33,214 bases of DNA from Clostridium sp. GTDB taxonomy: Bacteria > Bacillota > Clostridia > Clostridiales > Clostridiaceae. The stretch is taken from contig JAQUXS010000025.1 in assembly GCA_028692255.1 (NCBI GenBank), positions 1 to 33,214 on the forward strand. Reading direction: 5' to 3'. The position numbers and the translations under genes are program-made. A model generated the notes under the pieces. It was not told the DNA's origin and did not search any database. It was given only the letters and a program-made list of their open reading frames with translations. Position 1 is the first letter of the stretch. Each line of letters opens with the position of its first letter. Positions 25,031 through 33,214 of this stretch are shown one piece after another.

Positions 25031-26428
25031 ATGAAAAAATTTATGGATGAAAACTTTTTATTAAGTAATGAAACAGCAAAAAAACTATTTTTCGATTATG
25101 CAAAAGATATGCCTATAATAGATTATCATTGTCATATAAGTCCAGAGGAAATATGTGAAGATAAACAATTTAAAAATATTACTCAAGTTTGGCTTTATGG
25201 TGACCACTATAAATGGAGACTAATGAGAAGTGCAGGAATAGATGAAAAGTATATAACAGGAAAATCAACAGATTATGAAAAGTTTGAAGCTTATGCAAAA
25301 GCTATGGAAACAGCAATAGGGAACCCTCTATATCACTGGACACATCTTGAACTTCAAAGATATTTTGGAATATATGAAATACTAAATGTTAAAAATGCAC
25401 CTGTAATATGGGAAAAAGCAAATAAAGTACTTCAAAATGGACTTTCTGTAAGACAGTTAATTAAAAAATCAAATGTTAAAGCATTATGCACTACAGATGA
25501 TCCAGCAGATTCTCTTGAATTTCATTTGAAATTAAAAAAGGACAAGTCTTTTGACGTAAAGGTAAACCCTGCTTTTAGACCAGATAAGGCACTTAGAATA
25601 GAAAAACCAGATTATAAAGAGTACGTTAACAAATTAGCAGAAGTGTCAAAGATGAATATTTCTACTTATGATGATTTGTTAAAAGCACTAGAAAGCAGAA
25701 TTCAATTCTTCCATTCAGTAGGCTGTAGAGTTAGTGATCATGCATTAGATTATGTACCTTACAAAGAAGCATCAAGGGAAGAAGTTTCAGATATATTTAA
25801 AAAGGCACTTGCAAAGGGAAAAGTAACTCATGAAGAAGAAGAAAAATATAAAACATATACATTTAAATTCTTTGCAAAAAATTATGCAAAACTTGATTGG
25901 GCTATGGAATGCCATATAAATGCATTTAGGGACGACAATACAGTAATGTACAATAAACTTGGAGCAGACACTGGATATGATTCAGTAAATGATAATCCAG
26001 TTGCACATCCACTTAGAAATCTTCTTGATTCATTAGAAAAAGAAGGGGCACTTCCAAGGACTATTTTATACAGTCTTAACCCTAATGATAACTATGTTAT
26101 AGGAACTATTATGGGAGCATTCCAGGGAACTGAGGCTTTCGGAAAAATACAGATGGGTGCTGCATGGTGGTTTAACGATCACAAAGATGGAATGGAAAAA
26201 CAGATGAAGACACTTGCAAGCTTGGGATCATTTGGTACTTTCTTAGGTATGCTTACAGATTCAAGAAGCTTTTTATCATATACAAGACATGAATATTTTA
26301 GAAGAATACTTTGTAATCTACTAGGTACTTGGGTAGAAAATGGAGAGGTTCCTTATGATTTAGAAGCTCTTAAAAAATTAGTTCAAGATATATGCTATAA
26401 CAACGCCAAAAATTATTTTAAATTTTAA
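25031..26428 (+). CDS. uxaC: Uronate isomerase
   Basis: Converts D-glucuronate to D-fructuronate and D-galacturonate to D-tagaturonate. The 465-residue protein belongs to the amidohydrolase-fold uronate isomerases. The metal motif DYHCHISP (His33 and His35) and the later CTTDDPADSLEFH, GCRVSDHALDY, AMECHINAFRDDN and LGTFLGMLTDSRS-like blocks are present. The start is ATG 25031, with AAAGGCG 6 bases upstream; the frame is open back to 24980 without a ribosome binding site. It is the first gene of a set under the two operators. Confidence 0.96.
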   Translation: MKKFMDENFLLSNETAKKLFFDYAKDMPIIDYHCHISPEEICEDKQFKNITQVWLYGDHYKWRLMRSAGIDEKYITGKSTDYEKFEAYAKAMETAIGNPLYHWTHLELQRYFGIYEILNVKNAPVIWEKANKVLQNGLSVRQLIKKSNVKALCTTDDPADSLEFHLKLKKDKSFDVKVNPAFRPDKALRIEKPDYKEYVNKLAEVSKMNISTYDDLLKALESRIQFFHSVGCRVSDHALDYVPYKEASREEVSDIFKKALAKGKVTHEEEEKYKTYTFKFFAKNYAKLDWAMECHINAFRDDNTVMYNKLGADTGYDSVNDNPVAHPLRNLLDSLEKEGALPRTILYSLNPNDNYVIGTIMGAFQGTEAFGKIQMGAAWWFNDHKDGMEKQMKTLASLGSFGTFLGMLTDSRSFLSYTRHEYFRRILCNLLGTWVENGEVPYDLEALKKLVQDICYNNAKNYFKF

Positions 26429-26473
26429 TATAAGTGTTTAAATCAGCATAAATAAATATAAAGAGGTGCTATT

Positions 26474-27127
26474 ATGAAACGTATTGATGTAGTTAAAGAA
26501 GTAATGAATGATGGAATTGTTGCAGTAGTTAGAGCAGAGTCAAAAGAAAAAGGAATTAACATTGTAGATGCTGCTCAAAAAGGCGGAATAAAGCTTATGG
26601 AAATAACTATGACTGTTCCAGGTGCTGTAGATATTATAAAAGAATTGTGTGAAAAATATAAAGATACAGATGTAGTGATTGGAGCTGGTACAGTACTTGA
26701 TTCTGAAACTGCAAGAATATGTATATTAAATGGTGCAAAATTTATTGTAAGTCCATGCTTTAATGAAGAAGTAGTAAAGACTGCTAATAGATATGCAGTG
26801 CCTGTAATGCCAGGAGTATATACTCCTAAAGAGGCTGTTGCTGCTCTTGAAAGTGGTGTTGATATAATTAAAATATTCCCAGGTGCTATGGGTGGGCCAA
26901 GTATAATAAAGAATTTTAAAGGACCTCTTCCACAGGGTAATTATATGCCTTCAGGTGGAGTTAACCTTGAAAATGTAAAAGACTGGGTAAAAGCAGGAGC
27001 AGTTGCAGTAAGTACTGGTTCAAGCCTTACTAAGGGAGCTGAAACTGGAAATTATGATCTAGTAACTAAAACAGCTGAAGAATTTGTTGAAGAGTTCAAA
27101 AAGGCCAGAGCTGAGGTAGAAAAATAG
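26474..27127 (+). CDS. eda: 2-dehydro-3-deoxy-phosphogluconate (KDPG) aldolase
   Basis: Cleaves KDPG to pyruvate and glyceraldehyde-3-phosphate. The 217-residue class I aldolase has the Schiff-base lysine at Lys133 in DIIKIFPGAM, the same number as E. coli Eda, and the catalytic Glu43 in LMEITMT. Further blocks are VIGAGTVLD and SPCFNEEVV. AGAGGTG precedes the start. The gene lies 45 bases after uxaC with no terminator, and its stop is followed at once by the kdgK start. It may also act on 2-keto-4-hydroxyglutarate, as family members do. Confidence 0.96.
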   Translation: MKRIDVVKEVMNDGIVAVVRAESKEKGINIVDAAQKGGIKLMEITMTVPGAVDIIKELCEKYKDTDVVIGAGTVLDSETARICILNGAKFIVSPCFNEEVVKTANRYAVPVMPGVYTPKEAVAALESGVDIIKIFPGAMGGPSIIKNFKGPLPQGNYMPSGGVNLENVKDWVKAGAVAVSTGSSLTKGAETGNYDLVTKTAEEFVEEFKKARAEVEK

Positions 27128-28075
27128 ATGGAAGTATTGACCTTTGGTGAATCAGTGGTTGTATTTAATCCTGACAGTAGAGGGCCTTTAAGATATGTTG
27201 AAGGATATAAAAAATCACTTGGAGGCGCAGAATCAAATTTTGCAACTGCTCTTGCAAGACTTGGACATTCCGTTGGATGGTTTTCAAGATTGGGAAAAGA
27301 TGAATTTGGAAGATTTATTCTTAATACGATAAGAGCTGAAGGAGTAGATGTTTCAAAAATAGTATTTGATGATGAAAGAACTACAGGAATATTGTTCAAA
27401 GAAAGATATCAAAGTGAAAATCCAAATGTGTATTATTATAGGAAAAATTCAGCTGCCAGTGCTTTAAATGTAAATGATTTGAATGAAGAATATATTAAAA
27501 GTGCAAAGATACTTCACCTTACAGGAATAACGCCAGCACTTTCTAGAAGTTCAAAAGAAGCTGTTTTTAAAGCTATTAAGATTGCTAAAGAAAGTGGAGT
27601 AATTGTGTCTTTTGATCCAAATGTAAGACTTAAACTTTGGAGTTTAGAAGAGGCAAAACCAGTTCTGCTAGAATTACTTAGTATGGCTGATATAGTTATG
27701 CCTGGGATTGATGAGGCAAAAATGCTTATAGGTGAAAGTGATCCGAAAAAAATATCACAGTATTTTTTAAATAGAGGAAGTAGCATGGTAGCAGTAAAAC
27801 TTGGTGCTAAAGGATGCTATCTTAGAAATAAAAGTGAAGATGTATTTGTTAATGGGTATAAAGTAGATCATGTAGTTGATACAGTAGGTGCAGGAGATGG
27901 ATTTGCAGCAGGACTTGTCTCCGGGATACTTAATAATCTTAGTCTTGCTGAATGTGGTAAGCGTGCTAATGCAGAAGGGGCAATGGCTACACTTGTAAGA
28001 GGCGATATGGAAGGTTATCCGGTTTTAGATCAGTTTCTTGAATATATGGGTAAAAAAAGTCACATTGATAGATGA
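27128..28075 (+). CDS. kdgK: 2-dehydro-3-deoxygluconokinase
   Basis: Phosphorylates 2-keto-3-deoxygluconate to KDPG with ATP. The 315-residue protein is in the PfkB (ribokinase) family: LGGAESNFATALARLG (sugar binding) and the ATP/catalytic motif DTVGAGDGFAAGL with Asp257 as base. Its start directly follows the eda stop, and the ribosome binding site lies inside the end of eda. Together with eda this finishes the pathway for both galacturonate and unsaturated uronate branches. Confidence 0.95.
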   Translation: MEVLTFGESVVVFNPDSRGPLRYVEGYKKSLGGAESNFATALARLGHSVGWFSRLGKDEFGRFILNTIRAEGVDVSKIVFDDERTTGILFKERYQSENPNVYYYRKNSAASALNVNDLNEEYIKSAKILHLTGITPALSRSSKEAVFKAIKIAKESGVIVSFDPNVRLKLWSLEEAKPVLLELLSMADIVMPGIDEAKMLIGESDPKKISQYFLNRGSSMVAVKLGAKGCYLRNKSEDVFVNGYKVDHVVDTVGAGDGFAAGLVSGILNNLSLAECGKRANAEGAMATLVRGDMEGYPVLDQFLEYMGKKSHIDR

Positions 28076-28088
28076 TTTTTGGTGATAT

Positions 28089-28113
28089 TAATATTATACT
28101 GTATGTAATATTA
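28089..28113. repeat. Two copies of TAATATTA upstream of the LacI-family gene
   Basis: The 8-bp palindrome occurs at 28089-28096 and 28106-28113. It may be an autoregulatory or weak termination element; AT-rich chance is possible. Confidence 0.25.
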
Positions 28114-28150
28114 AAAATTACTTTAGTCAGAAGAGGTGTACTTAATTAAG

Positions 28151-29161
28151 ATGAATGTTACTATAAAAGATATTGCTAAAATAGCCAATGTTTCTCATAC
28201 AACTGTTTCAAGAGCACTTAACGATAGCCCATTTATAAATGAAAAAACTAAAAATAAGATATTGCAAATATCCAAAGAACTAAATTACGTTCCAAATTAT
28301 AATGCAAAAAGTTTGGTGCTAAATAGATCGTACAATATTGGGTTGTTCTTTTCTTCGATAAGCAAAGGAACTTCTCCTAGCTTTTTTCATGAAATTATAG
28401 ATGGAGTTACTAATGTTATAAATCAAAAATACAACATTGTTATAAAAGGTGTAGACAATTGTACTGATTTTAATTGTATGTCAAGTAAAAGATTTGATGG
28501 CATAATACTTGTAAGTCAAAGTGAAAGTGACAATCCTTTTATGTATGATGTCATAAATAAAAAAATTCCACTTGTAGTTTTAAACAGGGAAATAGGTTCT
28601 AATAACATTATAAATATACTTTCAGCGGAAAAAGATGGAGCCTATGAAGCTACAAAATATTTAATTGAGAATGGTCATAAAAATATAGCAATTATAGAAG
28701 GGACATATGGGTTTAAATCTTCTGTTAATAGAAAAGAAGGCTTTGTAAATGCACTTGTTGATAGCAACATTAAAATAAACAGCAATTATTTTAAACAGGG
28801 TGATTATGATCTTGAAAGTGGCTTTAAGGCTATGAAAGAGCTTATAAAATTACCTGATATTCCAACAGCAGTATTTTGTTCAAATGATGATATGGCTGTA
28901 GGTGCAATGAAAGCTGCACAAAGTTCTGACTTAAGGGTTCCAGAGGATATTTCTATAATTGGTTTTGATGATAATGTATTTGATAGTTATGTAACACCTG
29001 CTCTTACAACAATAATGAAGCAATCAAGAAAAGTAAGTATGCTTGGAGCTGAAAAACTTTTAGATGTACTTCAAAAAAAACAATTTCAAGGTGATCAGAT
29101 TTACATTGATACAAAGTTGATTATAAGAGATTCTGTAAAAAATTTAAAAATTAACAAGTGA
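28151..29161 (+). CDS. LacI-family regulator, likely of uronate catabolism (KdgR-like)
   Basis: A 336-residue repressor. The N-terminal helix-turn-helix TIKDIAKIANVSHTTVSRAL and hinge helix (NYNAKSLVLNRS) are standard. The rest is the periplasmic-binding-like effector domain, with FDGIILVSQ, SAEKDGAYEATKYLIENGH, FCSNDDMAVGAMKAA and IIGFDDN. ATG 28151 is taken as start because it gives the usual MxVTIKDIA beginning, although AAGAGGT (28131-28137) is slightly distant; the frame is open to a GTG at 28136, which lies inside that site. Position among uronate genes, plus the ACGT-centred palindromes, suggests it is their regulator. The inducer is probably a pathway intermediate such as KDG, but this is not shown. 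Confidence 0.9.
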   Translation: MNVTIKDIAKIANVSHTTVSRALNDSPFINEKTKNKILQISKELNYVPNYNAKSLVLNRSYNIGLFFSSISKGTSPSFFHEIIDGVTNVINQKYNIVIKGVDNCTDFNCMSSKRFDGIILVSQSESDNPFMYDVINKKIPLVVLNREIGSNNIINILSAEKDGAYEATKYLIENGHKNIAIIEGTYGFKSSVNRKEGFVNALVDSNIKINSNYFKQGDYDLESGFKAMKELIKLPDIPTAVFCSNDDMAVGAMKAAQSSDLRVPEDISIIGFDDNVFDSYVTPALTTIMKQSRKVSMLGAEKLLDVLQKKQFQGDQIYIDTKLIIRDSVKNLKINK

Positions 29162-29173
29162 AAATAAAATGAC

Positions 29174-29235
29174 TTTAAGTTTCATGCACTTGCAAAAATT
29201 GTTAGTGCATGAAACTTTAAATAGATATTTTTTTA
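29174..29235 (+). terminator. Intrinsic terminator after the LacI-family gene
   Basis: Long stem between 29174-29190 and 29204-29221 with a single bulge, then a T-run at about 29228-29235. Confidence 0.85.
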
Positions 29236-29269
29236 TAAGAGGTGGTAGAAAAAATTTTTAATATATAAG

Positions 29270-29292
29270 TAAATGTTTACTGTAAATGTTTA
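29270..29292. promoter_or_regulatory. Direct repeats upstream of the symporter gene
   Basis: TAAATGTTTA occurs at 29270-29279 and 29283-29292, 13 bp apart. The inner halves also form the dyad TTTAC-T-GTAAA (29276-29286). This is distinct from the ACGT-type operator and may be a site for another regulator. Confidence 0.4.
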
Positions 29293-29342
29293 AATTTTAA
29301 TTTTACTACAATTTAAAATATTAATAGGGGATGAAGTAATTA

Positions 29343-30719
29343 ATGGAAACAAAACAGGATGCACGAAATAAGAAATTGAATCTTAAAGAAAAAATATCCT
29401 ATGGACTTGGAGATTTTGGAAATGGTTTTATGTTTGACTTAGGACAGGCATACTTGCTTCAATTTTATACTGATGTAGTTGGAATAGCAGCTGGAGCTGC
29501 AGGTGGAATATTTCTTTTTACAAAGTTATTTGATGCATTTATGGATCCATTGGCAGGGACTATAATCGACTCAAGAAAGCCTGATAAGTATGGTAAATTT
29601 AGAAGTATAATGTTCTTTTCAAGTATATTACTTGCCATTATGACAGTTATAACATTTACTAATCCAGCTAAAACAGGCAGTGGCAAGCTAATATTTGCAT
29701 ATGCTACATACATGATATGGGGCCTTTTTTATTCATTTACAAATGTACCTTATGGATCACTTGGTTCAGTTATAACTCAAAACACTAATGAGAGAACACT
29801 TCTTTCAACCTTTAGACAGATAGGATCTTCAGGATCGCTTTTAATAACAGGTGTTGTATTTATGCCTCTTGTAACTATGTTTGGAAATGAAAGAGTAGGA
29901 TTTCCATTAATAGCAGGATTAATGAGTTTAATTGGTATAATATCCTTTTATATGACTTTTAAAAATACTAAAGAAGTTGTTACACATGACTCCAAAGAGC
30001 AAGAAAAAATTACCCCAAAGATAATGGCAAATGCAATATTTCATAACAGAGCACTTTTAACAATTATATTAATGACAGTATTTTCAATTTCAGCTTATAA
30101 TATAAAAACACAGATGATAGTTTATTATTGTAAATATAATCTTGGTAACGTGAAACTTGTAGCCTATGTAAATTTCTTCACTATTGGATGTGCAGTTTTA
30201 GGTGTTGCATTTGTGCCTAAATTGGTTAAAATGTTTGGTAAAAAGAAGACAACGGTTATTGGATTTTTAGTAAGTGTTATTGCAGATACGATAAATTTCT
30301 TTCTTCCAGGTACTCATTTTGTAGTATTTATAATACTTGCAGCTATATCTTTTGCAGGAGTTAGTATTCCCAATGCTGTTACATGGGCATTTGTTTCAGA
30401 TTCAATTGATTATGGTGAATGGAGAAATGGTGAAAGAAGAGAAGGAATAACTTATGCTGTATTTAACTTCTCAAGAAAAATTGCACAATCTTTAGCAGGT
30501 TTTGCTGCAGGTGCTGGTCTTGGAATTATTGGATATGTTGCAAATACTAAGCAAAGTGCACATACGTTACTTGGTATAAGAGCACTTCTTATGCTTTACC
30601 CTGCAATAGCGCTTTTAATGGCAGCTTTAGTTGTAGGCATATTATATAATCTTTCAGATGCTAAATTTGCAGATATTATTGAAGTGCTACATCAAAGAAA
30701 TGCAAAAAATGATAATTAA
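29343..30719 (+). CDS. GPH-family sugar/uronide:cation symporter
   Basis: A 458-residue membrane transporter of the glycoside-pentoside-hexuronide family (MFS clan), with about twelve helices. Family marks are the N-terminal KEKISYGLGDFGNGFMFDLG, FDAFMDPLAGTIIDSRKPDKYGKFR, NVPYGSLGSVIT, and the late SDSIDYGEWRNGERREGITY. The ribosome binding site AGGGGATG lies about 7 bases before the ATG. The position between the regulator and uxaB points to import of galacturonate, glucuronate or small uronides coupled to H+ or Na+; substrate is inferred from context. Confidence 0.92.
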   Translation: METKQDARNKKLNLKEKISYGLGDFGNGFMFDLGQAYLLQFYTDVVGIAAGAAGGIFLFTKLFDAFMDPLAGTIIDSRKPDKYGKFRSIMFFSSILLAIMTVITFTNPAKTGSGKLIFAYATYMIWGLFYSFTNVPYGSLGSVITQNTNERTLLSTFRQIGSSGSLLITGVVFMPLVTMFGNERVGFPLIAGLMSLIGIISFYMTFKNTKEVVTHDSKEQEKITPKIMANAIFHNRALLTIILMTVFSISAYNIKTQMIVYYCKYNLGNVKLVAYVNFFTIGCAVLGVAFVPKLVKMFGKKKTTVIGFLVSVIADTINFFLPGTHFVVFIILAAISFAGVSIPNAVTWAFVSDSIDYGEWRNGERREGITYAVFNFSRKIAQSLAGFAAGAGLGIIGYVANTKQSAHTLLGIRALLMLYPAIALLMAALVVGILYNLSDAKFADIIEVLHQRNAKNDN

Positions 30720-30729
30720 ATAATATTTA

Positions 30730-30758
30730 TGTTCACGTGTGCAAAAATATGATATAAT
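30730..30758 (+). promoter_or_regulatory. Operator and promoter of uxaB-uxaA
   Basis: TGTTCACGTGTGCA at 30730-30743 resembles O1 before uxaC. TATAAT lies at 30753-30758, so the operator covers the -35 position, as expected for direct repression. Confidence 0.6.
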
Positions 30759-30802
30759 AAATATGAAGTATAAAACAAAATGATTTTAGGGGAGGATTTA
30801 TT

Positions 30803-32251
30803 ATGAAATTAAGCAAGAAAACGTTTAAGAATTACAAAGAATATCCTGAAAGAATAGTTCAATTTGGAGAAGGAAATTTTTTAAGAGCTTTTATTGATTG
30901 GCAGATAGACAAGATGAATAACGAAGCTAATTTTAATTCAAGTGTAGTAGTAATACAACCTCTTAGAAATGGTATGATAGATAAAATTAATGATCAGGAT
31001 GGTTTATATACACTTTATTTACAGGGATTAAAAGATGGAAAAGCTGTAAAAGAACATAAAATAATAAATAGTATAAGCAGATGCATTAATCCTTATAGAG
31101 ACTATAGTGATTATTTAAAACTTGCAGAGCAGCCTGAAATAAGATTTGTAATTTCAAATACTACTGAAGCTGGTATTGCATTTGATGAAAATGATAAACT
31201 AGATGGTACATGTCAAAATAGTTATCCAGGAAAATTAGCAGCATTCTTATATAAAAGATATAAATTCTTTAATGGTGCAAAAGAAAAGGGACTTAGGATT
31301 ATACCATGTGAACTCATAGATAGAAATGGTGAAAAATTAAAGAAAGTAATATTAAAATATGCTGATATTTGGAATCTTGAAGATGATTTCGTAAAATGGC
31401 TTAATGAAGCGAATACTTTCTTCTGTACATTAGTTGATAGAATAGTTCCAGGATACCCAAGAGATACAATTGATGAAAAAATAAAAGAACTTGGATATGA
31501 GGATAATCTTGTAGATGTAGGAGAACAATTCCACCTGTGGGTAATTGAAGGACCAAAAGATCTTGCAGATGAAATACCATTTGAAAAAGCAGGACTTAAC
31601 GTTAAAATAGTTGATGATGTTACTCCTTATAGAACAAGAAAAGTAAGGATATTAAATGGAGCTCATTCATCACTTGTTCCAGTTGCTTATCTATATGGAT
31701 TAAATACAGTAGCTGAATCTCTTAAAGATGAAGTGGTAGGTAAATACTTAAGAAGTGTAATGTTTGATGAAATAATACCAACTCTTGATTTACCTAAAGA
31801 TGAACTTGAATATTTTGCAAATGCTGTACTTGAAAGATTTATGAATCCATTTGTTAAACATTATCTTATGAGTATTTCATTAAATTCAATGTCAAAATTT
31901 GAGACAAGAGATTTACCATCACTTCTTGAATATAAGAAGAGAAAAGGAGTACTTCCTAAGAAATTGGTATTCTCACTTTCAGCATTAATTGAATTCTATA
32001 AAGGTAAGAGAGGCAGCGAAGATATAGCTCTTAAGGATAACGACGATGTTCTTAAATTGTTTAAAGATTTATGGTCAGAATGTGATGGAACAGATGCAGG
32101 TTACAAAAAACTTGTAACTTCAGTTCTTGGATATGAAAAGAATTGGAAGATGGATCTTAACAAGGTTGAAGGTTTAACAGATGCTGTTACAAAGAACCTT
32201 ATTAATATTGATAAGAATGGAATACATGAGGCAATAAAGACAGTAATGTAG
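30803..32251 (+). CDS. uxaB: Tagaturonate reductase (altronate oxidoreductase)
   Basis: NADH-dependent reduction of D-tagaturonate to D-altronate. A 482-residue member of the long-chain mannitol dehydrogenase family. The start region [20 protein letters not shown] gives the nucleotide-binding domain, and [29 protein letters not shown] and [20 protein letters not shown] the catalytic domain. The Lys-Asn-His set in the [11 protein letters not shown] block is typical. AGGGGAGG precedes the ATG. uxaA follows after 18 bases. The pairing with uxaA, not uxuA/uxuB, marks the galacturonate branch. Confidence 0.95.
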   Translation: MKLSKKTFKNYKEYPERIVQFGEGNFLRAFIDWQIDKMNNEANFNSSVVVIQPLRNGMIDKINDQDGLYTLYLQGLKDGKAVKEHKIINSISRCINPYRDYSDYLKLAEQPEIRFVISNTTEAGIAFDENDKLDGTCQNSYPGKLAAFLYKRYKFFNGAKEKGLRIIPCELIDRNGEKLKKVILKYADIWNLEDDFVKWLNEANTFFCTLVDRIVPGYPRDTIDEKIKELGYEDNLVDVGEQFHLWVIEGPKDLADEIPFEKAGLNVKIVDDVTPYRTRKVRILNGAHSSLVPVAYLYGLNTVAESLKDEVVGKYLRSVMFDEIIPTLDLPKDELEYFANAVLERFMNPFVKHYLMSISLNSMSKFETRDLPSLLEYKKRKGVLPKKLVFSLSALIEFYKGKRGSEDIALKDNDDVLKLFKDLWSECDGTDAGYKKLVTSVLGYEKNWKMDLNKVEGLTDAVTKNLINIDKNGIHEAIKTVM

Positions 32252-32269
32252 TAAAGGTGGTATATTCTC

Positions 32270-33214
32270 ATGAAAAATACAATAAAGATAAACGAGAATG
32301 ATAATGTAGTTGTAGCTCTTAAAGACTTTAAAAAGTCAGATAAAATCGAAAATGATACAGTTACTGTTTTAGAAGAAGTAAAAAGAGGACATAAAATTGC
32401 AATCCGTAATATTTGGGAAGGCGAGAATATCGTAAAGTACGGATTTCCAATTGGGCATGCTATTTGTGATATTAAAAAAGGACAGTGGGTTCATACGCAT
32501 AATATTAAAACCAATTTAAGTGGCATTAAAGATTATGTGTATAATAAAAAGACTTTTATAAATCCATTTAAGGATGAAAAATTAACATTCAAAGGTTATA
32601 GACGAGAAGACGGAAAAGTTGGAATTAGAAATGAACTTTGGATTGTTCCTACTGTTGGCTGTGTTAATGGTATTGCTGAAATGATAGCAAACAAATTTAA
32701 AAGTAAAACTAAATTTAATGATATACATGTATTTAAACATAACTATGGCTGCTCACAGCTTGGAGAAGACCATAAAAATACAAGAACTATACTGGGGAAC
32801 ATTGTAAAACATCCTAATGCAGGTGGTGTATTAGTACTTGGACTTGGATGTGAGAATAATACAATGGAATCCTTCGTAAAATCTCTTTCTAAATACAATG
32901 AAAAAAGAACACGATTTTTAATTTCTCAAGAAGTAGATGATGAAGTTGAAGAAGGTGCTAAACTTTTAGAAGAACTTTATGAAAATATGAGAAAAGATAA
33001 AAGGGTGGATGTGCCACTGTCAGAAATTAAGATTGGACTTAAATGTGGAGCTTCAGATGGATTTTCAGGAATAACTGCAAATCCACTTTTAGGAAAAACC
33101 TCAGATTTTCTAATAGCACAGGGTGCTACTACTGTACTTACAGAAGTGCCTGAAATGTTTGGAGCAGAAACGCTTCTTATGGACAGGGCAAAAGATGAAG
33201 ATACATTTGAAAAG
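32270..33214 (+). CDS. uxaA: Altronate dehydratase, 5' part (runs off the window)
   Basis: Dehydrates D-altronate to 2-keto-3-deoxygluconate, an iron-dependent enzyme. The frame from ATG 32270 (AAAGGTGG at 32253-32260) is open to the last base of the window, 315 codons so far, with no stop. The N-terminal SAF-like domain (about 1-95) includes KRGHKIAIRNI, FPIGHAICDIKKGQWVHTHN. The catalytic part starts near residue 100: GYRREDGKVGIRNELWIVPT, HNYGCSQLGEDH, LGLGCENN, and GLKCGASDGFSGITANP. Conserved Cys and His in these blocks fit metal binding. Full-length relatives have about 490-500 residues. Confidence 0.95.
   Translation, partial: MKNTIKINENDNVVVALKDFKKSDKIENDTVTVLEEVKRGHKIAIRNIWEGENIVKYGFPIGHAICDIKKGQWVHTHNIKTNLSGIKDYVYNKKTFINPFKDEKLTFKGYRREDGKVGIRNELWIVPTVGCVNGIAEMIANKFKSKTKFNDIHVFKHNYGCSQLGEDHKNTRTILGNIVKHPNAGGVLVLGLGCENNTMESFVKSLSKYNEKRTRFLISQEVDDEVEEGAKLLEELYENMRKDKRVDVPLSEIKIGLKCGASDGFSGITANPLLGKTSDFLIAQGATTVLTEVPEMFGAETLLMDRAKDEDTFEK

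Noticed and set aside
25624-25634. ACGTTAAC half-site inside uxaC
   Set aside because: Only one half matches the palindrome and it is in coding sequence.
27052-27399. Minus-strand ORF of 115 codons over eda/kdgK
   Set aside because: Shadow of two clear enzyme genes; no ribosome binding site and no motif.
31593-31606. AACGTTAA string inside uxaB
   Set aside because: Coding sequence with flanks that do not match the operators; likely chance.
1-33214. Insertion sequence, prophage, integrative element or CRISPR array
   Set aside because: No transposase, integrase, phage gene, terminal repeat pair or spaced direct-repeat array was seen in any frame.

Overview
The window comes from a low-GC, Gram-positive, spore-forming anaerobe, most likely Clostridium sensu stricto near the solvent-producing species. 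The evidence is the strong AT bias, purine-rich ribosome binding sites, frequent TTG and GTG starts, a gerA-type germination operon, a cysteine T-box leader and a LytTR regulator. Species was inferred from gene content only. No insertion sequence, prophage gene or CRISPR array was seen.

Layout. 1-5150 holds housekeeping genes: a divergent Hsp70-like protein, a Cys T-box leader controlling cysE and an overlapping queG-like gene, then plsC and nth. 5150-7143 (minus) holds a LysR regulator and an M42 peptidase. 7324-10624 holds a VanW protein, a decayed conserved gene (internal deletion plus frame change), a VOC-fold protein and a ketopantoate-reductase-like protein. 10764-10846 is tRNA-Leu(CAG). 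10930-11848 (minus) holds a short YidC paralogue and a small membrane protein. 12055-15926 is a germination receptor operon in the order A-C-B. An AEC transporter and a chemotaxis receptor follow.

From 18956 to the right edge the window is mainly a pectin/uronate catabolic region: GH105 hydrolase, LUD-domain protein, uxaC, eda, kdgK, a LacI-family regulator, a GPH-type symporter, uxaB and the 5' part of uxaA. The last runs off the window. Together these take galacturonate through tagaturonate, altronate, KDG and KDPG to pyruvate and glyceraldehyde-3-phosphate. Four near-identical palindromes related to TGTTAACGTTAACA lie before the GH105 gene, before uxaC (two copies, centres 64 bp apart) and before uxaB. 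They look like the operators of the local LacI-family regulator.

Inserted in this uronate region (21014-24842) is a separate module: a degenerate ABC-ATPase-like domain joined to a LytTR DNA-binding domain, an intact ABC ATPase, an ABC-2 permease and a radical SAM protein. The ATPase-like and LytTR halves are in different frames, and the junction is a correctly phased T-TTT-TTA slippery heptamer. This is the most unusual observation here: it could be programmed -1 frameshifting, a recent mutation, or a homopolymer sequencing error.
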